A stretch of DNA of 64,000 nt from JAGOUA01 sp964645655 (GTDB lineage Bacteria; Patescibacteriota; Patescibacteriia; 2-12-FULL-60-25): positions 558,001 to 622,000 of the forward strand of contig CAZXZS010000001.1 of assembly GCA_964645655.1 (NCBI GenBank), written 5' to 3'. Both the position numbers and the translations under genes were made by a program. How positions within the stretch are numbered: position 1 is the stretch's first letter; each line of letters starts with the position of its first letter. Shown in pieces: positions 51,907-60,429 of the stretch. The notes under the pieces were generated by a model. It was not told the origin of the DNA and did not search any database. It saw only the letters and a list, made by a program, of their open reading frames with translations.

Positions 51907-53232
51907 ATGGAAACGCTGCCGTACCGTTCGCTCACCTCGACCTGGAAGCTCGGCAACAAGCTCGCCGTCCTGGGCGCGCAGTGGGGCGACGAGGGCAAGG
52001 GAAAGATCGTCGACGCGCTGTCGGAAGAAGCCAACCTGGTCGTCCGCGTCAGCGGCGGGGCCAACGCTGGGCACACCCTCGACGTCCGCGGGCTCAAGAC
52101 CGTCACCCACCTGCTCCCCTCGGGCATCGTCCGCAAGGGGATGCTCAACCTCATCGGTCCCGGGGTCCTGTGCGACCTCGACGTCGCCCACACGGAGATC
52201 ACGGCCATCGCCGACCCGTGCGGCGCGAACGTGCTGCTCGACCGCTCGGCGCCCGTCGTGAGCCTGATCCACCGCTGGTTCGACGCGGCGCGGGAGGCGA
52301 GCGGCAACGCGATCGGCACCACCAAGCGCGGGATCGGCCCGGCCTGCGAGGACCTCGCGTCGCGTCGCGGCAGCGTCCGCCTGGGCGACCTCACGGACGT
52401 GGACCGGGTGCGCCGCGTGCTCACCGACGGCAACTACTATGCCGAGAGGCGCGCCGCCGCCCGGGCCTACCGTCCCGATGGCGAGGTCCCGGACTCCTTC
52501 CCCAGCCTCGAGGCGGTGATCGACGACCTCATGCGGCACGCGGGCACGGTCATCCCGCGCCTCTGCGACGGCCGGGCCGTGGCATGGGATGCCGACCGGG
52601 CGAACCGGAAGATCCTGTTCGAGGGCGCGCAGGGCGTCCTGCTCGACGTCTACGCCGGCTCCGCGCCGCACACCACCTCGTCGCTCTGCACGAAGGCCGG
52701 CATCGCCGCGACCTTCGGCATCGACCGGCTCGGGGCCGTGATCGGCGTCACCAAGGCCTACGCCACGCGGGTGGGCGAAGGCCCCTTCCCCACCGAGATG
52801 ACGGGCGACCTGGCGCACCAGCTGCGCGAGGCGGGCCACGAGTACGGCTCCACGACGGGCCGTCCCCGCCGCTGCGGCTGGCTCGACCTCATGGCGCTGC
52901 GCTACGCGGTCCGCATGGGCGGCATCACCCACCTCGCCGTCACGAAGCTCGACACCCTCGCGATCTTCGACGAGCTGACGGTCGGGATGTCCTACGCGTT
53001 CAAGGGCGCGCCCCTGGGTCCGCACGAGACGCTGACCTCCAAGGTGCAGCGCGAGGCCGTCGTCGACTATGCCCGCCAGCCCGGCTGGAAGGGCACGCGC
53101 CTCAGCCAGCACCGTCGGATCGAGGACCTGCCCGAAGCGGCACGGTCGTATCTCCGGCTCATCGAAGCGGCGACCGGCTGCCCCCTCGTGGCCGTCGGCG
53201 TCGGCCCGGAGCGCGACGAGCTCGCCCTCTGA
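51907..53232 (+). CDS. purA: Adenylosuccinate synthase
   Basis: PurA converts IMP and Asp to adenylosuccinate with GTP. The 441-residue protein has the GTP-binding WGDEGKGK loop with the catalytic Asp, the GGANAGHTL segment with the catalytic His, RGIGPACED, the GSTTGRPRRCGWLD signature and a TKLD guanine-recognition motif. Keeping WGDEGKG separates it from phage PurZ, in which that Asp is changed. The N-terminus is about ten residues longer than usual. The ATG has AAAGGA seven bases upstream and a TTGACA-17 promoter, unlike the leaderless housekeeping genes here. No other purine gene is nearby. Confidence 0.95.
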   Translation: METLPYRSLTSTWKLGNKLAVLGAQWGDEGKGKIVDALSEEANLVVRVSGGANAGHTLDVRGLKTVTHLLPSGIVRKGMLNLIGPGVLCDLDVAHTEITAIADPCGANVLLDRSAPVVSLIHRWFDAAREASGNAIGTTKRGIGPACEDLASRRGSVRLGDLTDVDRVRRVLTDGNYYAERRAAARAYRPDGEVPDSFPSLEAVIDDLMRHAGTVIPRLCDGRAVAWDADRANRKILFEGAQGVLLDVYAGSAPHTTSSLCTKAGIAATFGIDRLGAVIGVTKAYATRVGEGPFPTEMTGDLAHQLREAGHEYGSTTGRPRRCGWLDLMALRYAVRMGGITHLAVTKLDTLAIFDELTVGMSYAFKGAPLGPHETLTSKVQREAVVDYARQPGWKGTRLSQHRRIEDLPEAARSYLRLIEAATGCPLVAVGVGPERDELAL

Positions 53233-53266
53233 TCCCCCTCCCTAAAAAGGGGGGATTTTCTTTTTT
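53232..53266 (+). terminator. Intrinsic terminator of purA
   Basis: ATCCCCCTCCC/GGGGGGAT hairpin followed by TTTTCTTTTTT. Confidence 0.85.
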
Positions 53267-53328
53267 ACGACATAAATACATTGGCTAAGGACGGTATAAA
53301 TACACTGTATAATACCTATTAAAAATCC

Positions 53329-53357
53329 CGTCCGCGCCAGGTGGCGTACGGACGGGA
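53329..53357 (-). terminator. Intrinsic terminator, minus strand
   Basis: TCCCGTCCGTACGCC/GGCGCGGACGGGA followed by TTTTTAA on the minus strand. Confidence 0.85.
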
Positions 53358-53368
53358 AGGGTCGCCCA

Positions 53369-55096
53369 TCAGGAGGTCGGGAACGAGGGCTCGACCCAGG
53401 TGCGGTGGGTGCGCGCCTGCGCGAGGATGGCCTCGGTCGGCTCCCCGTAGGCATTGGAGAGCGCCAGCAGGCGGCCACGGAAATCGGTCCGGTCGGTCGC
53501 GAGATGGAGGTACGAGACGATCCCGGGGATCTTGTGCTTGCCTTGGCCGCGCGCAACGAGGCCCGCGAGGCGCTGCCGGCCCTTGCCCTTGAGGTCCAGG
53601 ACCTCGGGCGGCGTCGTGCCGGCCTCGACGGCCTCCTCGCGGAGGATCGCGAGCATCTCCGCCGGGAGCCTCTGTTGCCTCGCCGCCTCGACGAGGCGCA
53701 GGCGGAGGACCCCGTTGCGCTCGAGCTCGTCCCGTTGCTGGGACGTGAGGTAGGCATGGCCGACCTTCTTCCTGAGCCGCGGCCGCTGGACGACCTCCTG
53801 GGAGCGGCCAGCCGAAGCGGTGGCAGGCGGCGGGACGGCCGGCGGGTCGGGCGCGGGGACGGGCACGAGCGGGACGTCCGCGTCGCGCAGGGCGACGGAG
53901 CCGTCCTCGTTGAGGACGACGCCCGACAGCGGCTCCCCGAACATGTCCTGGCTGATGCGGTTGCAGGCTGCGAGGATGGCGGCGCGCGGATCGGGCGGCG
54001 GCGGCAAGACGATCGCGATCTCGAAGAGCCGCTTGGTCTCGGCGTCGTGGTGGCGGAGCACGTCACGCAGGTAGGCGATCGCCTGCTCACGGGGCAGGTC
54101 GACGGCTGCCGGGGCGGCGGTCGGGTGGGAACGGTCGGCGACGGAAGCCGGCGACGCGGGAACGGCTTCTCGCTTCATCATGCGCTCGCATTCCTTTCGG
54201 GTGAGGGAAACCAGGGCCGCCAACGCATATGGCGGAACGGCCGGTACGGAAGGGGACGGGTAAAGGCGGGCGTGGACATGCTCGGCCCCCTGCCCGCGTG
54301 AGAGGAACCAGGAGGGAGCGCCCCGATAGGCCTCCAAGGTCGCCTTGAGGGCCTGGAACGGGTCCGCCTCGTCGCGCAGGAGGAAGAAGAATGTCCGCAT
54401 CCGGAAGCCGCGCTCGCTGACGTAGGCCCAGCGATGGGCTTCCTGCACGGCGAGCCCGACATCACGGAGGGAACCGGCCATCAGGGCGAATGCGGACAGC
54501 TCACGGAGCGCGACCCGGAAGGGATCGGCCTCGGAGCCGACGGCGGGATGGTAGCGCCCCCAGAGATCCGCCCACACCGCCTCGAGCGGCTCCCGCAAGG
54601 GCTTGCCGAAGGCCTTGAGGATCCGACGGGCCGTCCTGGGAACGTCCTCAAGCGAGCGGTTGCGGCGGGCGTCGGGCATCACGGCGAACATGGCCCGCGG
54701 ACCCTTGCCGCGCTTGAGGACAGGCAGGACCCCGTGCAGGTCGGGCAGGCACGACTCGAGGGTGAGGCCGAGATCCCAGTTGAAGGCCTCAATCCCCGCC
54801 TCGGACCCATAGCCCTGCGCATGGAACCGCTCGAAGGTGCTCAGCCTGCCCTGGTACAGGGCCGCCGCCGGAAAGTCGTTCCCGAGCTGACGGCTACGGG
54901 CGGCCGCCTGCTCGACGAACACCAGACGCTTTTCCGCGATCCCCTGGGCCACGAACAGGCGGCCGCTGACCCCCAGCCCGCCCACGTCGAGCAGGCGCAC
55001 GTCCTCGAGACCAGCAAAGCCCGCCTCGCGCCGCACGGTGGCCAGGCGTTCGAGGCCGAACCGATAGGCCTCTTCCTTCTCCGGAGAATTGTACAT
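53369..55096 (-). CDS. Large protein with a methyltransferase-like N-terminus
   Basis: In this 575-residue protein, residues about 30-75 (VRLLDVGGLGVSGRLFVAQG, then LVFVEQ) fit the glycine-rich strand-loop-helix and acidic second strand of a SAM-binding Rossmann fold. The following segment (GIEAFNWDLGLTLESCLPDL) could be the equivalent of later strands. No catalytic DPPY- or PCQ-type motif is seen, so methylation is only a suggestion. The rest is helical with Pro-rich linkers (about 320-345, 430-450) and a basic C-terminus. The ATG at 55096 has AAGGA eight bases upstream. It diverges from the GHKL operon and may belong to the same system. Confidence 0.6.
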   Translation of the reverse strand: MYNSPEKEEAYRFGLERLATVRREAGFAGLEDVRLLDVGGLGVSGRLFVAQGIAEKRLVFVEQAAARSRQLGNDFPAAALYQGRLSTFERFHAQGYGSEAGIEAFNWDLGLTLESCLPDLHGVLPVLKRGKGPRAMFAVMPDARRNRSLEDVPRTARRILKAFGKPLREPLEAVWADLWGRYHPAVGSEADPFRVALRELSAFALMAGSLRDVGLAVQEAHRWAYVSERGFRMRTFFFLLRDEADPFQALKATLEAYRGAPSWFLSRGQGAEHVHARLYPSPSVPAVPPYALAALVSLTRKECERMMKREAVPASPASVADRSHPTAAPAAVDLPREQAIAYLRDVLRHHDAETKRLFEIAIVLPPPPDPRAAILAACNRISQDMFGEPLSGVVLNEDGSVALRDADVPLVPVPAPDPPAVPPPATASAGRSQEVVQRPRLRKKVGHAYLTSQQRDELERNGVLRLRLVEAARQQRLPAEMLAILREEAVEAGTTPPEVLDLKGKGRQRLAGLVARGQGKHKIPGIVSYLHLATDRTDFRGRLLALSNAYGEPTEAILAQARTHRTWVEPSFPTS

Positions 55097-55155
55097 CGCG
55101 TGCTTCCTTTCCTTGAAGACCGAACATGTCATCAGGCCACGGATGGGCCTTGGCG

Positions 55156-55184
55156 AGAGGTACCAGAAATCGATACATCCTGTC
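55156..55184 (-). promoter_or_regulatory. Sigma70-type promoter, minus strand
   Basis: TTGACA (55179-55184) and GTACCT (55156-55161), spacer 17; the -35 is 37 bases from the divergent TTGACA at 55221. Confidence 0.7.
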
Positions 55185-55220
55185 AAGGCTGGAAGGGCCC
55201 ATCCGGCTGGCCGGCCAGGC

Positions 55221-55249
55221 TTGACATTTTTGAAAAAACCTGGCTAGAT
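55221..55249 (+). promoter_or_regulatory. Sigma70-type promoter of the GHKL operon
   Basis: TTGACA (55221-55226) and CTAGAT (55244-55249), spacer 17. Confidence 0.75.
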
Positions 55250-55327
55250 CCGCGTTGTCCCACGCGGCCTCCGCGGTCGTCTTGGGAAGCGATTCCAGGC
55301 AAGCGAAAAGCAGGGAAGGACGACGGC

Positions 55328-56812
55328 ATGACAACGCACGGGAAAGAGACGCCACGGATGGGCGGCCTGGAGAAGATCCGCCAGCACCAGCGCCTGGTGC
55401 AGCAGATGGGACGCCTCCAGGGCCTGCTCCGGGACCTGGTCTCGACGCGGCTGCAGCAGGACATCGAGAACGGGGAAACGCTGAGCGAGGTGGCGGGCCG
55501 CCTCAATGGGAACTGGACGGACCTGAATCGGTTCGCAAACACGGGTCGGCCGATCACGCACCGGAGCAAGATGCTCCGGCCGCTCATCGAATATGCCCGC
55601 ACAAGCACGAAGGCGGCGGGACTCACGGCAGAGCAGCGGTCTTCGCTGCGCGACGCGGAGCGCCTGTTCGCCGCCTTCAGCGGCCAACTCCGCGAACGCG
55701 CCTACCTCCTCAGCCAGGCGCCCGAACAGGTGCTCTGGCTGGCATGCGACGTCCAGGAAGCCCTGGAGAAGCTCGCCCCGGGTATCCCTCCGCTCATTTT
55801 CGCCCAGGGCTTCGGGGAACAGGCGGACCTGGTGGCCGGGCTGATCGAGATCAAGGCCGAAGCCATCATCCGGCTCCAGGACAAGGCTGAAGCGGAACGG
55901 CTGCTCAACCAACTGTCCGATGGGGAGACGCTGCGCAAACGGATTCAGGCGGCACAGGACCAGATGCGGGCGACCCTGGACACCTGGAACACCCGAACGG
56001 AGCGGCTCTGCAAGGACCTTCTCCCCACCTACCGAGACTTCTCGGGCATCTCGCGCGCCCTTGGCGCGCGTCGTGGATACCTGCGGGAGACCCTCACCGG
56101 CCGGGTCGGGAGGCTGAGCCTGGAACAGGCCCGTCGCGTCTTCCTCCAGGTCGCCGACCTGACCAGGAAGCATGAGCTGCCCCTTTCTGCGGAGGCCCTC
56201 ACCTGGATCGCCGAGGCGGAGGCTAGCCAGCCACGACCGGAACCGGCAGAGACGGACCTGATCGCGGAAGAGGCCGACGAGACGGCTCCCGCAGACGCGC
56301 CCGACGACGGTCCGGACACGCGTGAAACGCCCCCTCCCCCGCGGCCGCTCCTGGAGGAACATGGGCTGGCCAACCCTCCCCCTCCGTCCGAACCGCCCCC
56401 GAGGGACATCCCCCATCGGCAGGAGGCGGAGGCGACCTGCGACCCGCGCGGGCTCCTCGCGCTGATGGGAACCGACCTCCTCTACGAGGAACTCCGGCGC
56501 CGCGGCGAGACGATCGACCCGACGCCGACCACACCTCCCGACACGGCAGCCGCAGAGGCGGTCCAACAGCTCGGGCAACACCTGCTCGGGGGAATGGAGA
56601 TCGTCATCGTGGGGCTCGAGCTCGTTTCCCAGGTCGCCCCCAACGCCTTCGGACGCACGGACCGCATCGACCTGGTGCGAAAGGCCCTGCAGCTGTACGC
56701 GCTGAGCGGGGCCGACACGGACCCGTCGATCGCGACGGAGCAGCGGGACGGGCAGGGCAGCCTCTCCTTCGAACAGGCGTTCGGCAAGAACGGTAAAGGG
56801 AAAAAGGGATGA
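55328..56812 (+). CDS. Helical protein of unknown function, first gene of the GHKL operon
   Basis: This 494-residue protein is mostly helical. Residues about 30-75 (VSTRLQQDIENGETLSEVAG, then a GNWTDLNRFANTGRP turn) could be a small helix-turn-helix. Residues 95-300 are predicted coiled helices. Residues 300-385 form an acidic, Pro-rich linker. The C-terminal 100 residues form a small domain (GMEIVIVGLELVSQVAPNAF). The ATG has GGAAGGA seven bases upstream. Its stop overlaps the start of the GHKL ATPase gene (ATGA), so the two are coupled and probably interact. Confidence 0.72.
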   Translation: MTTHGKETPRMGGLEKIRQHQRLVQQMGRLQGLLRDLVSTRLQQDIENGETLSEVAGRLNGNWTDLNRFANTGRPITHRSKMLRPLIEYARTSTKAAGLTAEQRSSLRDAERLFAAFSGQLRERAYLLSQAPEQVLWLACDVQEALEKLAPGIPPLIFAQGFGEQADLVAGLIEIKAEAIIRLQDKAEAERLLNQLSDGETLRKRIQAAQDQMRATLDTWNTRTERLCKDLLPTYRDFSGISRALGARRGYLRETLTGRVGRLSLEQARRVFLQVADLTRKHELPLSAEALTWIAEAEASQPRPEPAETDLIAEEADETAPADAPDDGPDTRETPPPPRPLLEEHGLANPPPPSEPPPRDIPHRQEAEATCDPRGLLALMGTDLLYEELRRRGETIDPTPTTPPDTAAAEAVQQLGQHLLGGMEIVIVGLELVSQVAPNAFGRTDRIDLVRKALQLYALSGADTDPSIATEQRDGQGSLSFEQAFGKNGKGKKG

Positions 56813-58386
56813 GTAGAACCATGGCAAAGATGGATCCTGCAATGGCCGGAAACCGCGCGCCGATCCTCCACAAGGTCAGGACGTCCGCGCACCTGTACTG
56901 GAAGCAGCTGGGGGCGAACGCCTACGGCCCCTTCGGCTGCGTCATGGAACTCCTGCGCAACGGGTGGGCGGCCGGTGCGCCGATCGTCAAGGGACGGCAG
57001 GTGCCCTGGGATCATCGCCTGGCGGCGGAGACCGAGATCCGCTTCCCCGTCGCGCACCCGCTCGACGCGGGCCAGGGCCTCCTGATGATCAAGGACAACG
57101 GCCTCGGGATCGATGTCGAGCGTTTCTCCAGCTTGGGGCGGGAACACGAACGGGTCGAGAACGACGGCGCCAACCAGAACCGGATGGGACGGCTCGCCGC
57201 GATCGGCCTCAACCGCAAGGAAGGGACCGCCTACTGGCTCACGCGCCGAACCGCGACCGGGGAGGTGACCCGCCTGACCGTGTCGGATACGCTCATGGCG
57301 GAGGGGCTCGCCGCCAAGGAGGACTGGATCCGGCCCGACGACCCGCTCCTCGGCCCATACCGGGGGATCACGGGATCGTTCACGATCGTCGTGATCCCCA
57401 ACCCCGCCATCACGGCGGAAGAGATCCTACGCGAGCTGCCGTGGGTCCTGCCCCGCGGGATGGATCGCCCGCTCAAGGTCTCCGTCAATGGGGGCGCGCC
57501 CGTGCAAGCCGCCCGTTCGCCGACGAGCTGCATCCAGCTGGCGCGCGACGACAAGAGCTACGACCTCTTCGTTGGCCTGGCCGACGGGGAGGGCGCGCTC
57601 CGCCAGGGGATCGCCCTTTGCGACGAGGCTTGGGGACTGGTCGTGGACTACCTGCCGCAGACCGGCGTCCCGGCCTACCCCGCGAACCGCCCCGACCTCA
57701 GCGGGCACATCCGGATCCCCGGACTGCTCGCGGAGATGAACACGACCCGCCAAGGCCTCCGCCCAGAATACTGGCGGACGCGTGCCGGCAGGGAGCTCCA
57801 GGCGCTGCTCACCAGCAGCAAGCTGAAGGCCCACATCATGAGCCTGCTCGGTGCGCCCGAACGCGACGAGACGAGCGGCGACAAGGTCCTCCAGAGCCTG
57901 CGCAAGCTCTTCACGGAACGGTTCGGCCCCGGCAAGCCGCCAGGCACCCTACCCCCACGGGACGGTGACACCGATACGGACACGGGGGACGGGCCCACGG
58001 GACCGGGTCCAGGCCGGGACCCCAAGGGAGGCCCGCCCCGCGGCCCGCGCGGCGGCGGCTCGGGAAGCGGCGGCACCCGGCGACGCAAGGAGGAGTGGTA
58101 CCAGATCGGCGACCGCAGCTACCGCCTGATCGCCCAACCGAACCCGATGGTCGAATGGCTCGCCCGCCTGTCGCCGGACGGGCATTCGATCGAGATCAAC
58201 CAGGCGAACGCCGCCTACAAGGCCCTCAGCGGCAGCGAGCTGATGGCCTACGTGGTGACGCGGATCGTGGACGCGGTCGCCACGGACCCGAACAACGGCG
58301 GCGGGCGCCTGGAAAGCATGCGCGACAGGCGCGCGACGGAACTGGCGATCCAAGCCCTCGGCAAGGGCCCGAAGCCGCGCACGTGA
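56809..58386 (+). CDS. GHKL-fold ATPase (Hsp90/MutL/MORC-like)
   Basis: This 525-residue protein has the Bergerat ATP-binding motifs in order. The N-box is GCVMELLRNGWAAGA (Glu47, Asn51), where the usual NxxDA becomes NGWAAGA. The G1 box is MIKDNGLGID (Asp96-x-Gly98-x-Gly100). A G2-type segment is NQNRMGRLAAIGLNR (122-136). A transducer-like region follows, then a Gly/Pro-rich linker (about 385-425) and a C-terminal domain starting EEWYQIGDRSYRLIAQPN. The lack of a DHp or receiver domain excludes a histidine kinase. MutL-like, Hsp90-like and MORC/defence ATPases share this fold; the exact role is unknown. It is coupled to the upstream gene. Confidence 0.8.
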   Translation: MSRTMAKMDPAMAGNRAPILHKVRTSAHLYWKQLGANAYGPFGCVMELLRNGWAAGAPIVKGRQVPWDHRLAAETEIRFPVAHPLDAGQGLLMIKDNGLGIDVERFSSLGREHERVENDGANQNRMGRLAAIGLNRKEGTAYWLTRRTATGEVTRLTVSDTLMAEGLAAKEDWIRPDDPLLGPYRGITGSFTIVVIPNPAITAEEILRELPWVLPRGMDRPLKVSVNGGAPVQAARSPTSCIQLARDDKSYDLFVGLADGEGALRQGIALCDEAWGLVVDYLPQTGVPAYPANRPDLSGHIRIPGLLAEMNTTRQGLRPEYWRTRAGRELQALLTSSKLKAHIMSLLGAPERDETSGDKVLQSLRKLFTERFGPGKPPGTLPPRDGDTDTDTGDGPTGPGPGRDPKGGPPRGPRGGGSGSGGTRRRKEEWYQIGDRSYRLIAQPNPMVEWLARLSPDGHSIEINQANAAYKALSGSELMAYVVTRIVDAVATDPNNGGGRLESMRDRRATELAIQALGKGPKPRT

Positions 58387-58390
58387 CCCC

Positions 58391-58418
58391 TGGACCGGTC
58401 TTCCTGACCGGTCCTTTT
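58391..58418 (+). terminator. Intrinsic terminator of the GHKL operon
   Basis: GGACCGGTC-TTCCT-GACCGGTCC followed by TTTTT. Confidence 0.9.
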
Positions 58419-58434
58419 TATATCGCCCGAACCA

Positions 58435-58464
58435 TTGACATTCGCGTTGAAATGTGGGCAGAAT
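58435..58464 (+). promoter_or_regulatory. Sigma70-type promoter for the coiled-coil gene
   Basis: TTGACA (58435-58440) and CAGAAT (58459-58464), spacer 18. Confidence 0.65.
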
Positions 58465-58518
58465 GTCTTCGCCACCCCTAAAAGAGGGGAAGATCTTTTC
58501 GGAGCAAAAGGAAACGGC

Positions 58519-60279
58519 ATGGAGCTGACGATGCGAGCCCACGGGCAGACGGAATGGACCGACGAGTCCCGACCGACAGGAAACGGAACCGACCCCGCCA
58601 GCGAACTCGAGGGGCTGCGGACAGAAAACACGCAGCTCTGGGCGGATGCGATCGCGCACGCGGACCAGATCGACCTCCTCAACCAGATGACGACGGAACA
58701 GGCCGCGCAGCTCCAGAGGCTCGAAGAACGCGACAGGGACAACACCCGCCGGATCGAGGTCCTCGAAAGGGACCTGGCCGAGGCGCGGCGACAGGCCGGC
58801 CAGCACGGGCAGAAGGCCGCACAGTTCGAACAAGCGCTGTTCCGCGCCAGCAATGGCAAGGGAGCGAAATGCGTCCCGACCGACGAGTCGCCGAAACTCC
58901 GTGAGGAGCTCAGGCGGTGCGCATCCGCGCTGGAGCGGAGCGAGGCCGCCAAGGCCGCGCTGGAAGCCCAGCTCGACAAGACCAAGGCCGAGCTGGAAGA
59001 GGCGCTGCGGACCGGGGATGCGCTCCGCATGGAACGCGAACGCCTGCAGGAGGAGTACGCGAGCCGCCGGCGCAACCTGGACGCCGAATGCCGGCGCTTT
59101 GAGCACGCCAACGAGCAAAGCGCGACCGAACTCGAAGCGCTGAACGCCGAACTGCTGGCCCTGCGCGCCTCAAGCATCCCCAAGGCGCAGGCCGCCGAGG
59201 AGATGGAGGCGGCGAGAAAGGCCATTCTCGCGACGGAGGCGCGTCACCAAGCCGCCCTGCAGGCGCAGGACGAACTGCTGGCAACCACACGGGCGGAGCT
59301 GCACGAGGCCAGGCGCACATTGGGACAGGCTGCGCTGCGTTCCACGGGTGACCAGGGCTTCCAAGCGGGATTCGACAAGGCCCTGCGCCTGGTGATCGCC
59401 CAGATCGAAAGCCTGTCGAGTTCCGGGTCCTCCCCGTCGACCGCAATCGCGCCGCCGATCTCGGGCCCGGACCGCGCAGAGGTGGCCGCGGCCCTCGCCG
59501 ATCGCACCCAGGCCCTTGAGGCCGTCAAGGAGCGTCTCCGTGCGCACCACGAGGACACCGAGCCGGAGCAGCACGAACTGAATGCCCGACTCCGCTCGCT
59601 AAAGGCGACCCGGCCACGCAAAGGGACGCCGGAAGCGGAAGAGATCACGACGATCGAGAAGCGGCTCGAGGAGCTGCGGCAGGAGCCCCTCTCCTTCCAA
59701 CGCGAAGCCCGCCGCATCGAGGACGAGTGCGAGCGGCTGAAGCTTCGCCTCGACGCCCACGACGAGCTGGCGAACGAGCTGCCGACCGCGCTCCTCGCCC
59801 CCTACGCAGGCGCATCGGAACGGGGTGGGTCCGCTGCCCTCGCGCGCGAACACGCGCACCCCATCGCCGTCCCCCCTCTCCCCGACACGCCGAACGAACC
59901 GGCGCCCCTCACCATGCAGGAGCGCGAACGGCTCTTCGCGAGCCAACGCGAGCGGATTCCCCGCGCACATATCGGCGGGTTCCTCTTCATCGCCCTGCTG
60001 GAGCTCATCCCAGAAAAAACGGGGGCCGTGACGAGCGTCTTCGAGGCCGCCCGACGCGCGAACCTCGAGCACCCGCTCGAGGGTGACATCCCGGTCATCC
60101 AAAACCACGTCACGAACCCGCCGCTGGCCACCTGGCTGCGCCGCCACGCCCGAAGCGGGAGAAGCGACTGGACCATGACCCGCACCGCGCACGCCGTCCC
60201 CTGGCACGGCCTGGGACGGCCGCTCTACAGCCCGGACGAGCGACAGCGGTTCCTCGCCGCCTACGGCAAGACCGGCTGA
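58519..60279 (+). CDS. Long coiled-coil protein with a C-terminal domain
   Basis: In this 586-residue protein, residues about 30-260 are continuous coiled coil (heptads rich in Glu, Arg, Ala and Leu), broken near 115-130. A Ser/Pro-rich break at 300-325 is followed by a second coiled coil (about 330-430). The C-terminal 110 residues form a compact domain (HIGGFLFIALLELIPEKTGAV, then WLRRHARSGRSDWTMTR) that has a DNA- or protein-binding look. The ATG at 58519 has AAAGGA six bases upstream. It follows the GHKL operon with its own promoter. SMC-like scaffolding is conceivable, but no ATPase motif is present. Confidence 0.72.
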   Translation: MELTMRAHGQTEWTDESRPTGNGTDPASELEGLRTENTQLWADAIAHADQIDLLNQMTTEQAAQLQRLEERDRDNTRRIEVLERDLAEARRQAGQHGQKAAQFEQALFRASNGKGAKCVPTDESPKLREELRRCASALERSEAAKAALEAQLDKTKAELEEALRTGDALRMERERLQEEYASRRRNLDAECRRFEHANEQSATELEALNAELLALRASSIPKAQAAEEMEAARKAILATEARHQAALQAQDELLATTRAELHEARRTLGQAALRSTGDQGFQAGFDKALRLVIAQIESLSSSGSSPSTAIAPPISGPDRAEVAAALADRTQALEAVKERLRAHHEDTEPEQHELNARLRSLKATRPRKGTPEAEEITTIEKRLEELRQEPLSFQREARRIEDECERLKLRLDAHDELANELPTALLAPYAGASERGGSAALAREHAHPIAVPPLPDTPNEPAPLTMQERERLFASQRERIPRAHIGGFLFIALLELIPEKTGAVTSVFEAARRANLEHPLEGDIPVIQNHVTNPPLATWLRRHARSGRSDWTMTRTAHAVPWHGLGRPLYSPDERQRFLAAYGKTG

Positions 60280-60287
60280 GCCCTCCT

Positions 60288-60314
60288 CCCCGAACCTCGG
60301 TTCGGGGCTTTTTT
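60288..60314 (+). terminator. Intrinsic terminator
   Basis: CCCCGAACC-TC-GGTTCGGGG followed by CTTTTTT. Confidence 0.9.
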
Positions 60315-60429
60315 ATGTAAAAAAGCGCCAATTTAGACGCTTTTCTGGCTACCCGGTCCGGCGGTGGTAGAGGCTCCGGCCCCTTCGACGATCCGCACGA
60401 GAAAGAAGAGCGGTATCCTGCCGGCAAGG

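Noticed and set aside
51907..53232. Phage-type PurZ (2-aminoadenine pathway)
   Set aside because: The catalytic Asp in WGDEGKGK is kept and the length and motifs are those of ordinary bacterial PurA; no other 2-aminoadenine gene is nearby.
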